DNA of 26,604 nucleotides from assembly GCA_905201915.1 (NCBI GenBank), contig CAJKQE010000025.1, positions 1 to 26,604 of the forward strand, read 5' to 3'. Shown piece after piece: positions 7,226-14,319 of this stretch. Source of the stretch: an uncultured Lachnospiraceae bacterium. Its GTDB lineage: Bacteria; Bacillota; Clostridia; Lachnospirales; Lachnospiraceae. How positions within the stretch are numbered: position 1 is the stretch's first letter; every line of letters begins with the position of its first letter. Under the pieces are notes generated by a model. It made no database searches, was not told the DNA's origin, and saw nothing but the letters and a program-made list of their open reading frames with translations. The translations under genes were made by a program, and so were the position numbers.

Positions 7226-7237
7226 CATCGGTTTTTT
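7200..7237 (+). terminator. Leader terminator of aroF (attenuator)
   Basis: CCGGTGTTTGC (7205-7215), a 5-base loop ATACA and GCAGACATCGG (7221-7231) form an 11-bp stem with two G-T pairs, extended by A5/T6 into a U tract (7232-7237). It ends only 20 bases before the aroF ATG and upstream of its ribosome site (GAGGAGGA, 7244-7251). Its position before the gene, not after one, marks it as an attenuator. Confidence 0.85.
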
Positions 7238-7257
7238 ATTTCAGAGGAGGAAAAATT

Positions 7258-8268
7258 ATGATTTTAGTATTAAAAAAAGGAGCAGATGAAAAAAAGGTGG
7301 AAAGCTTGAAACAACAGCTTAAAGATATGGGATTAGGTCTTCATTTGTCAGATGGAACAGATGCTTCTTTGATTGGTTTGATTGGAGATACAACAGAAGT
7401 TGATGCAGAATGGTTAGGCGCTTTGGATGTTATAGAATCTGTAAAGAGAATTAAAGAGCCTTATAAAAAAGCAAATAAGGATATGCATCCCAATGATACA
7501 ATCATTGATGTGTCAGGAAGAAAAATTGGAGGCGGAAATTTTCAGGTAATTGCAGGACCATGTTCTATCGAAAGTAGAGAGCAGATGACAGAAGTTGCTC
7601 AAGATGTAAAACTGGCAGGGGCAGGATTGTTAAGAGGCGGTGCATTTAAGCCAAGAACTTCACCATACTCTTTTCAGGGACTTGAAAATGAAGGATTGAA
7701 GATGCTTTTAGAAGCAAAGAAAGCAACAGGGCTTCCGATTGTAACAGAGATTATGAGTGCAGAGCATCTTCCATTATTCGAAGATGTAGATGTAATTCAG
7801 GTAGGGACGAGAAATATGCAGAATTTTCAGTTGTTAAAAGAGCTGGGAAAGATAGATAAACCAATTTTATTAAAAAGAGGTATGGCAAATACATTAGAAG
7901 AACTTCTTATGAGTGCAGAATATATTATGGCAGGAGGAAATGAAAAAGTTATTCTCTGTGAGAGAGGTATTCGTACATTTGAGACTTCTATGAGGAATAC
8001 ATTGGATATTTCCGCCATTCCTATGCTGAAATCAAAGACACATCTTCCTGTAATCGTAGACCCAAGCCACGCAGCAGGAATTCGTTTTATGGTGGAACCG
8101 CTTACTATGGCAGCCATTGCAGCAGGAGCAGACGGTGTTATGATTGAGGTGCATAATAATCCGGAAAAGGCGCTTTGTGACGGAAAACAGTCTTTGACAC
8201 CGGAAAGCTTTACAGAATTAATGAAAAAGGTGCGAAAAACAACAGAATTTTTCCAAAAAGAGATGTAA
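7258..8268 (+). CDS. aroF: 3-deoxy-7-phosphoheptulonate (DAHP) synthase, type I-beta with N-terminal regulatory domain
   Basis: 336 residues. It condenses phosphoenolpyruvate and erythrose 4-phosphate, the committed step of the shikimate pathway. Residues 1-67 form the ferredoxin-like regulatory domain found on one branch of type I-beta enzymes (the Thermotoga type, feedback-inhibited by Tyr/Phe). The barrel follows with GPCSIES at 100-106, KPRT at 131-134, and metal ligand candidates Cys102, His271 (DPSHAAG), Glu297 and Asp308, in the spacing known for Thermotoga. The ribosome site GAGGAGGA is strong. Regulation seems double: the protein domain for feedback and an aromatic leader-peptide attenuator in the 5' UTR. 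topB follows 16 bases downstream and is probably co-transcribed. Confidence 0.95.
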   Translation: MILVLKKGADEKKVESLKQQLKDMGLGLHLSDGTDASLIGLIGDTTEVDAEWLGALDVIESVKRIKEPYKKANKDMHPNDTIIDVSGRKIGGGNFQVIAGPCSIESREQMTEVAQDVKLAGAGLLRGGAFKPRTSPYSFQGLENEGLKMLLEAKKATGLPIVTEIMSAEHLPLFEDVDVIQVGTRNMQNFQLLKELGKIDKPILLKRGMANTLEELLMSAEYIMAGGNEKVILCERGIRTFETSMRNTLDISAIPMLKSKTHLPVIVDPSHAAGIRFMVEPLTMAAIAAGADGVMIEVHNNPEKALCDGKQSLTPESFTELMKKVRKTTEFFQKEM

Positions 8269-8284
8269 TGCAGGAGGACTGAGA

Positions 8285-10465
8285 ATGAAAGCACTGGTAT
8301 TGGCAGAAAAGCCTTCTGTTGCCAGAGATATTGCAAGAGTTTTAAAATGTGGTAAAAAGCAGAATGGAGCGCTGGAAGGAGAAAAGTATATAGTTACATG
8401 GGCTCTGGGGCATTTGGTAACTTTAGCAGATCCGGAGGAATATGATAAAAAATATAAAGACTGGAATCTGGAATATCTTCCTATGCTTCCTAAGAAAATG
8501 GATTTAGTTGTTATCAAACAGACTGCAAAACAGTATCAGGCAGTGAAAACCCAGCTGTATCGAAAAGATGTAAATGAAATTATTATTGCAACAGATGCAG
8601 GCCGTGAGGGGGAATTAGTTGCCAGATGGATTTTAGAAAAAGCCGGATGCAGAAAGCCTGTGAAGCGTCTTTGGATTTCATCTGTAACAGATAAAGCTAT
8701 TAGAGAGGGATTTGCTCATTTAAGACCGGGAAGGGATTATGAAAATCTGTATGCGGCAGCTGTATCAAGAGCAGAAGCTGATTGGCTGGTAGGTATTAAT
8801 GCTACCAGAGCACTGACCTGTAAGTACAATGCCCAGCTTTCCTGTGGACGTGTACAGACACCTACTTTAGCAATGATAGCAAAAAGAGAAGAAGAAATTC
8901 GAAAGTTTCAGCCGGAAGAATTCTATGGAATTACTCTAAAAGCAGGGAATATGCATTGGAAATGGCAAGATAAAAAGAGTGGCAGCACACGTTCTTTTCA
9001 TAAAGAGAGAATGGAAAGTATAAAGAATGCATTAAACAGTGATTTATTAAAAGTTATTTCTGTGGAGAAAAAAAGTAAGAGAATACCAGCGCCCGGACTC
9101 TATGACTTAACAGAGTTGCAAAGAGATGCCAATAAAAAATTTGGATTTTCTGCAAAAGAGACGTTAAATATTATGCAGCGTCTTTATGAAAATCATAAGG
9201 TGCTTACATACCCTAGAACGGACTCCCGATACATTGGGACAGATATCGTTCCTACAATTAAAGAGCGATTAAAGGCATGTGCTGTAGGACCATATAAGAA
9301 AATAGCAGGAATGCTTTCCATGAAACCGGTGAAAGGGAATGCTTCTTTTGTAGACAATAAAAAAGTCAGCGACCATCACGCAATTATTCCTACAGAACAG
9401 TTTGTACAGTTAGAACACATGACAAATGAAGAACGTAAAATTTACGATTTAGTTGTTCGAAGATTTTTCAGTGTGTTGTATCCAACATTTGAGTATGAAC
9501 AGACGACTATGAAAGCTGAAGCAGCAGGAGAGATCTTTGCAGCACAGGGGAAAATTGTAAAAAACATGGGCTGGAAAGAAGCTTATGAGGGAACGTGGTC
9601 AGAAGAAGATGAAGAAGAGTTTCAAAAGCTTTCAGAATTGAAAGAAGGAGAAACACTGAAAATAGAACGCTTAGAATTGACAGTGGGGAAAACAAAACCA
9701 CCGGCAGCATTTACAGAGGCAACTTTGCTTTCAGCTATGGAAAATCCTGTAAAGTATATGGAAACACAGGATAAAAAAGCAGCGAAAACTCTGGGAGAAA
9801 CAGGAGGACTTGGAACGGTTGCTACAAGAGCTGATATTATTGAAAAACTTTTTCATACTTTCCTTATGGAAAAGAAGGGAAATGAAATACATATTACCTC
9901 TAAAGCGAAACAGCTGTTAGAATTGGTTCCGGAGGATTTAAAGAAGCCAGAGCTTACGGCAGACTGGGAAATGAAACTGTCTAAAATTGCAGAAGGAAAA
10001 TTAGATAAGTCTGCCTTTTTAAAAGAAATTTCTGCGTATACAAAAGATATTACAGCAGAAATAAAAGGTGCAGACGGTACATTCCGGCATGATAATCTGA
10101 CGAATACCAAATGTCCGGTATGTGGAAAACGTATGTTGTCTGTTAATGGAAAAAACAGTAAAATGCTGGTCTGTCAGGACAGAGAATGTGGACATAGAGA
10201 GACAATTTCCAGATTAACAAACGCCAGATGCCCAAATTGTCACAGAAAGATGGAAATGTATGTAAAAGGGAAGGAAGACACGTTTATCTGTGCTACCTGT
10301 GGGTATAAGGAAAAACTGTCCAGCTTTAAACAGCGCAGAGAAAAAGAAGGCGCAGGAGTCAGTAAAAAAGATGTACAGAAATACTTAAATAAACAGAAAA
10401 AAGAGGCGCAGGAGCCAATAAATAATGCGTTTGCTGATGCATTTGCAAAATTAAATTTAAAGTAA
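8285..10465 (+). CDS. topB: DNA topoisomerase III
   Basis: 726 residues, a type IA topoisomerase that passes single DNA strands and resolves replication or recombination intermediates. The Toprim domain is at the N-terminus (LVLAEKPSVARDIA with Glu8; ATDAGREGE with Asp104). The catalytic tyrosine is Tyr309 in TYPRTDSRYI. The C-terminus carries two Cys4-type zinc ribbons (CPVC...CQDREC and CPNC...CATC), then a lysine-rich tail. The length and domain order match the Firmicute TopB family. AGGAGGAC lies just before ATG 8285. TopB proteins are also carried by conjugative elements, but the position behind aroF and the local base composition fit a chromosomal copy. Confidence 0.95.
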   Translation: MKALVLAEKPSVARDIARVLKCGKKQNGALEGEKYIVTWALGHLVTLADPEEYDKKYKDWNLEYLPMLPKKMDLVVIKQTAKQYQAVKTQLYRKDVNEIIIATDAGREGELVARWILEKAGCRKPVKRLWISSVTDKAIREGFAHLRPGRDYENLYAAAVSRAEADWLVGINATRALTCKYNAQLSCGRVQTPTLAMIAKREEEIRKFQPEEFYGITLKAGNMHWKWQDKKSGSTRSFHKERMESIKNALNSDLLKVISVEKKSKRIPAPGLYDLTELQRDANKKFGFSAKETLNIMQRLYENHKVLTYPRTDSRYIGTDIVPTIKERLKACAVGPYKKIAGMLSMKPVKGNASFVDNKKVSDHHAIIPTEQFVQLEHMTNEERKIYDLVVRRFFSVLYPTFEYEQTTMKAEAAGEIFAAQGKIVKNMGWKEAYEGTWSEEDEEEFQKLSELKEGETLKIERLELTVGKTKPPAAFTEATLLSAMENPVKYMETQDKKAAKTLGETGGLGTVATRADIIEKLFHTFLMEKKGNEIHITSKAKQLLELVPEDLKKPELTADWEMKLSKIAEGKLDKSAFLKEISAYTKDITAEIKGADGTFRHDNLTNTKCPVCGKRMLSVNGKNSKMLVCQDRECGHRETISRLTNARCPNCHRKMEMYVKGKEDTFICATCGYKEKLSSFKQRREKEGAGVSKKDVQKYLNKQKKEAQEPINNAFADAFAKLNLK

Positions 10466-10472
10466 AGCAAGA

Positions 10473-10511
10473 AAAGGGATTGTTAAATTTTGAGATGGCA
10501 ATCTCTTTTTT
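10473..10511 (+). terminator. Intrinsic terminator after topB
   Basis: AAAGGGATTG (10473-10482) pairs with CAATCTCTTT (10499-10508) with one G-T pair across a 16-base loop, followed by a T tract to 10511. It closes the aroF-topB unit 8 bases after the topB stop. Confidence 0.75.
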
Positions 10512-10546
10512 CATGTTTGCAAATAAAAAGTTTATAAAGATTTTTC

Positions 10547-10575
10547 TTGTCATGATGTATTTTATGTGCTAATAT
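10547..10575 (+). promoter_or_regulatory. Promoter of the citrate synthase gene
   Basis: TTGTCA (10547-10552), a 17-base spacer and TAATAT (10570-10575). Transcription would start near 10582, about 32 bases before the ATG at 10614, with AAAGGGGA as ribosome site. Confidence 0.65.
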
Positions 10576-10613
10576 GATACCACGCTAAAGCGAGACGGAA
10601 AGGGGAATGAAAT

Positions 10614-11978
10614 ATGTCAGGATTTAATATGAAAGTTACACCGGAAATTGAAAAACTTACAAACCTTTGTAAAGAAAACAGTACTATAGATACAGATTTA
10701 TATCAAAAATATGATGTAAAAAGAGGATTAAGAGACTTAAATGGAAAAGGTGTGCTAGCCGGACTTACTCAGATTTCTAATATTGTGCAGAAAAAAGTAA
10801 TAGATGGCAAAGAGGTTCCCTGTGATGGTGAATTATATTATAGAGGAATTAACATTGTAGATTTGACAAATGGATTTTTAAAAGAACAGAGATTTGGTTT
10901 TGAAGAAGCGGCCTATCTATTGCTTTTTGGAAAATTGCCAAATAAAGAACAATGGAAGAAATTCAGTGAAATTCTGGCAAATCAGAGAGAACTTCCTACT
11001 AATTTTGTCAGAGATGTTATTATGAAAGCTCCCAGCCAAGATATGATGAATACACTTTCCAGAAGCGTATTGACTTTATATTCTTATGATGAAAATCCAG
11101 AAGACATATCTTTACCAAATGTATTACGCCAATGTATCAATTTAATCAGTGTTTTCCCAATGTTGTCTGTTTATGGATATCAGGCACATGAACATTATAA
11201 CAGGGATGGAAGTCTTTATATACATAATCCAAGAAAAGATTTGTCCACAGCAGAAAATATTCTTTTAATGCTGCGTGCAGATAAACAGTATACACCTTTG
11301 GAAGCTCAGATTTTAGATCTGGCTTTGGTACTTCACATGGAACATGGAGGTGGTAACAATTCTACTTTTACCACACATGTAGTATCTTCGTCCGGAACAG
11401 ATACGTATTCAACGATAGCAGCAGCGCTAGGTTCTTTAAAGGGACCAAAACATGGCGGTGCCAATATTAAAGTAGTAAGTATGTTTAAGGATATGAAAGA
11501 AAATTTAAAAGACTGGACAGATGAGGAAGAAATAGAGAGTTATCTGATAAAACTTTTGCATAAAGAAGCTTTTGATAAGAGAGGTTTAATTTATGGAATG
11601 GGGCATGCTGTATATTCTATTTCTGATCCAAGAGCCCAGATTTTCAAACGTTTTGTAGAAAAGTTGGCAGAGGAAAAGGGAAGAAGTGAAGATTATGACC
11701 TTTATGCAAGAGTAGAGCGTCTGGCACCGCAGGTAATTGCAAGGGAGAGAAAAATTTATAAAGGAGTAAGTGCGAATGTAGATTTTTACAGTGGATTTGT
11801 GTATAGTATGTTAGGACTGCCTATTGAGCTTTATACACCAATGTTTGCAATTGCCCGTATTGTAGGATGGAGTGCTCATAGAATGGAGGAACTGATTAAT
11901 ACAGATAAAATTATTCGTCCGGCATATAAAAATATATTGGAAACGCAAAAATATTCTCCTTTGGGCGAACGGGTTTGA
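10614..11978 (+). CDS. gltA: Citrate synthase
   Basis: 454 residues, the longer citrate/Si-synthase form found in many Clostridia, with an N-terminal extension before the usual large domain. It joins acetyl-CoA and oxaloacetate to citrate; in fermenters this feeds 2-oxoglutarate and glutamate synthesis rather than a full cycle. Visible active-site segments are LHMEHGGGNNSTFTTHVVSS, GPKHGGAN, and GMGHAVYSISDPRA with the catalytic His. The conserved SANVDFYSGFVY segment near the end is present. It has its own promoter and good ribosome site. The yqeG-like gene starts 55 bases downstream with no terminator between, so read-through is likely. Confidence 0.93.
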   Translation: MSGFNMKVTPEIEKLTNLCKENSTIDTDLYQKYDVKRGLRDLNGKGVLAGLTQISNIVQKKVIDGKEVPCDGELYYRGINIVDLTNGFLKEQRFGFEEAAYLLLFGKLPNKEQWKKFSEILANQRELPTNFVRDVIMKAPSQDMMNTLSRSVLTLYSYDENPEDISLPNVLRQCINLISVFPMLSVYGYQAHEHYNRDGSLYIHNPRKDLSTAENILLMLRADKQYTPLEAQILDLALVLHMEHGGGNNSTFTTHVVSSSGTDTYSTIAAALGSLKGPKHGGANIKVVSMFKDMKENLKDWTDEEEIESYLIKLLHKEAFDKRGLIYGMGHAVYSISDPRAQIFKRFVEKLAEEKGRSEDYDLYARVERLAPQVIARERKIYKGVSANVDFYSGFVYSMLGLPIELYTPMFAIARIVGWSAHRMEELINTDKIIRPAYKNILETQKYSPLGERV

Positions 11979-12033
11979 CAAACTATATGTTCACCTGTTA
12001 CTATTGAAGAAATAGGAAGAAGGGACAAAGAAG

Positions 12034-12543
12034 ATGTTTAGAAAATTTTTTCCGGATGTATATATGGAGTCTACATATAAAATTGATTTTCAAAAACTTT
12101 ACGAAAAGGGATACAGGGGGATTATTTTTGATATTGATAATACATTAGTACCCCATGGTGAGCCGGCTGATAAAAGAGCCATTGCATTATTTGAAAAATT
12201 AAAGAAAATTGGTTTTAAGTGTTGTCTTTTATCGAATAATCAGTATGAAAGAGTCAGTTCATTTAATGAAAAAGTACAGGTACAGTTCATTGAGAATGCT
12301 CACAAGCCTTCCAGAAAGAATTATCAAAAGGCAATGGAACTTATGGAAACATCTATAAAAGACACAGTTTTTGTAGGCGATCAGCTTTTCACAGATGTTT
12401 ATGGTGCGAAGAGAACCGGAATTTATAATATTTTAGTAAAGCCAATTCATCCAAAGGAAGAAATTCAGATTGTTTTTAAGCGAAAATTGGAAAAAATTGT
12501 ACTTTATTTCTATGAGAAAGAGCAAAAGAAAAAAGAAAGATAA
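12034..12543 (+). CDS. yqeG: YqeG family HAD phosphatase (subfamily IIIA)
   Basis: 169 residues. HAD motif I is FDIDNTLV with Asp33 and Asp35, motif II is the Ser in LLSNN, motif III is the Lys in AHKPS, and motif IV is GDQLFTDVYG. This fits the YqeG/GEP4-like phosphatases; some eukaryotic relatives dephosphorylate phosphatidylglycerophosphate, but the bacterial substrate is not settled. In Bacillus the gene lies with yqeH and aroE, whereas here it follows citrate synthase and precedes efp. The tail is strongly basic and glutamate-rich (EKEQKKKER). Confidence 0.88.
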   Translation: MFRKFFPDVYMESTYKIDFQKLYEKGYRGIIFDIDNTLVPHGEPADKRAIALFEKLKKIGFKCCLLSNNQYERVSSFNEKVQVQFIENAHKPSRKNYQKAMELMETSIKDTVFVGDQLFTDVYGAKRTGIYNILVKPIHPKEEIQIVFKRKLEKIVLYFYEKEQKKKER

Positions 12544-12550
12544 AAAATAG

Positions 12551-12579
12551 TTGAAAATTGCGCAGATGTATTATAGAAT
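12551..12579 (+). promoter_or_regulatory. Promoter of efp
   Basis: TTGAAA (12551-12556), a 17-base spacer and TAGAAT (12574-12579). A small hairpin follows in the leader (GGAAAA...TTTTCC with a GAAA loop, 12590-12610), then AAGGAGG at 12624-12630. Confidence 0.6.
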
Positions 12580-12639
12580 GAAGTATAGTGGAAAAGCCGA
12601 AAGGTTTTCCCAATGGACGAAATAAGGAGGAATATCATT

Positions 12640-13197
12640 ATGATATCAGCAGGAGATTTTAAAAATGGTCTCACACTGGAAATTGATGGTAACGTAGTAC
12701 AGATTATGGAATTCCAGCACGTTAAACCAGGTAAAGGTGCTGCATTCGTTAGAACAAAATTAAAAAATGTTATCAGTGGTGGAATTATTGAAAAAACATT
12801 CAGACCAACTGAAAAATTCCCACAGGCACGTATTGAGCGTGTGGATATGCAGTATTTATACAATGATGGTGATCTGTATAACTTCATGAACAATGAAACT
12901 TATGACCAGATTGCTATTGCTCAGGATACAGTTGGAGATGCTTTAAAATTCGTGAAAGAAAACGAAACAGTAAAAGTATGTTCTTACAACGGAGGCGTAT
13001 TTGCTATTGAGCCACCATTATTTGTAGAACTGGAAATCACAGAAACAGAACCTGGATTTGCAGGAAATACAGCACAGGGTGCTACAAAACCTGCAGTTGT
13101 TGAAACAGGTGCTACTGTATACGTTCCTTTATTTGTAAATCAGGGTGACGTTATTAAAATTGATACAAGAACAGGTGAATATCTGTCCAGAGTATAA
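12640..13197 (+). CDS. efp: Translation elongation factor P
   Basis: 185 residues, the standard EF-P length. It enters the ribosomal E site and relieves stalling at polyproline. The N-terminal KOW-like domain carries the tip loop KPGKGAAF with Lys32, the residue modified in Bacillus EF-P. The two OB domains follow, ending in the conserved GDVIKIDTRTGEYLSRV. The start at 12640 is chosen because AAGGAGG (12624-12630) is 9 bases upstream and the family begins MISAGDF. The in-frame ATG at 12613 would add nine non-conserved residues and put the ribosome site inside the gene. No EF-P modification enzyme is visible in the window. Confidence 0.97.
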   Translation: MISAGDFKNGLTLEIDGNVVQIMEFQHVKPGKGAAFVRTKLKNVISGGIIEKTFRPTEKFPQARIERVDMQYLYNDGDLYNFMNNETYDQIAIAQDTVGDALKFVKENETVKVCSYNGGVFAIEPPLFVELEITETEPGFAGNTAQGATKPAVVETGATVYVPLFVNQGDVIKIDTRTGEYLSRV

Positions 13198-13205
13198 GAC
13201 ACATA

Positions 13206-13242
13206 AAGTATATCGAAGCAGTTTAACTGTTTCGATATACTT
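13206..13242 (+). terminator. Long hairpin after efp, without U tract
   Basis: AAGTATATCGAAGCAGT (13206-13222), loop TTA, ACTGTTTCGATATACTT (13226-13242) pair over 17 positions with one G-T pair. It lies 8 bases after the efp stop but is followed by CGATAAAA, not a T run, so termination would be atypical; it may instead protect the 3' end of the efp mRNA. The rest of 13243-13419 is AT-rich and shows only the weak promoter listed separately. Confidence 0.55.
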
Positions 13243-13363
13243 CGATAAAAATGTTAAATTCTAAAATTCTATTTCAAAATTAAAATTCAATTCACATTCG
13301 TGAGTTTATTCCAAAATCAGTATCATTTAGAAGAATATTATGTAGTATGGGGAAATTCTGTCT

Positions 13364-13393
13364 TTGTGCATTCTCTGTGCTGCTTAGTATAAA
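13364..13393 (+). promoter_or_regulatory. Possible promoter for the DUF5688-like gene and perhaps the pilus operon
   Basis: TTGTGC (13364-13369), an 18-base spacer and TATAAA (13388-13393), about 27 bases before the ATG at 13420. The -35 is weak. No other obvious promoter lies directly before the pilus genes, so this could drive them too. Confidence 0.35.
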
Positions 13394-13419
13394 AAATAAT
13401 AAAGAAAAGGAGAATGTTT

Positions 13420-14295
13420 ATGGAGTATGAAGCATTCAAAGAGGCACTTATGGACTTTTTAAGGGAAAAGACAGGAGGTGAAAAGAGTATTTCCCTGCAT
13501 CGAGTGGAGAAAAATAATGGAATTGAACTGGATGCATTAGTAATTCGTGGAAAAAGGGATAAAATAGCGCCTATGATTTATGTAAAACCTTTTTATGTGG
13601 ATTTTCAGGGAGGACTTTCTTTAGAGGAAATAGCAGTTCAGATTTTACAGTTGTCAATAACGGATAAACAGGAGGAGTTTTCTTTGTCAGAGTTTGAAGA
13701 TTATAGAAAGGCAAGGACAAGAGTATATTATAAATTGGTAAATTATGACATGAATAAACGAAAGCTGCAATATATGCCGCATATTAGGTATTTAGACTTG
13801 GCAGTAGTGTTTTACTATCGGTTGGAAGGCGGAAAATTAAACGGAGCGTCTATTATTATCCACGATTGTAATCTTCATGTATGGGGAATTGAAAAAGAGC
13901 AGCTGGTGAAGGATGCTCTTTTGAATACTAGCAGAAAGCTGCCTTATACTATTCAGGGAATGGAAGCTTTGATTGCTGAGCTGAGTGGAAATCAACCGCA
14001 AATAACGGGAGAGGAGCTCATGTATGTTTTAACAAATGAAGAAAAATATTATGGAGCAGCAGTAATTTTATATCCCCACGTTCTAAATCATATCGCAAAA
14101 GTTCTAAAGAAAAATTTCTATATACTTCCAAGTAGTGTTCATGAATGTATCTTAGTCCCAGATCAGGGACAATATTCCCGCATTGAATTAAAGAAAATGG
14201 TAAAAGAAGTAAATGACAGTCAAGTAGAAGACGAAGAAATTCTATCTTATGAAATTTACTATTATGACTGTAAAAAAGAAACACTTATGATGTAG
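13420..14295 (+). CDS. DUF5688-like protein, unknown function
   Basis: 291 residues, soluble, without signal peptide or helices. I recognise the general type of Lachnospiraceae protein annotated as DUF5688: an N-terminal alpha/beta segment (ELDALVIRGKRDKIAPMIYVKPFY), a central region with HIRYLDLAVVFYYRLE, and a C-terminal part containing VLYPHVL-like text (AAVILYPHVLNHIAK) and SSVHECILVPD. No catalytic motif is evident. The start is set at 13420 because AAGGAG (13407-13412) is 7 bases upstream; the ATG at 13414 is too close to it. It is 24 bases upstream of the pilus tip gene and may be co-transcribed with it, but no functional link is known. Confidence 0.7.
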   Translation: MEYEAFKEALMDFLREKTGGEKSISLHRVEKNNGIELDALVIRGKRDKIAPMIYVKPFYVDFQGGLSLEEIAVQILQLSITDKQEEFSLSEFEDYRKARTRVYYKLVNYDMNKRKLQYMPHIRYLDLAVVFYYRLEGGKLNGASIIIHDCNLHVWGIEKEQLVKDALLNTSRKLPYTIQGMEALIAELSGNQPQITGEELMYVLTNEEKYYGAAVILYPHVLNHIAKVLKKNFYILPSSVHECILVPDQGQYSRIELKKMVKEVNDSQVEDEEILSYEIYYYDCKKETLMM

Positions 14296-14319
14296 CAGGG
14301 AAAAGAAAGGAGATGCTGC

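Noticed and set aside
6971..7257. T-box riboswitch before aroF
   Set aside because: There is no T-box consensus (GGTGGNACCGCG-like) in the leader; the Tyr/Phe codon run and alternative pairing point to peptide attenuation instead.
12613..12639. Longer EF-P start at ATG 12613
   Set aside because: AAGGAGG at 12624-12630 would be inside the gene; the family begins MISAGDF at 12640.
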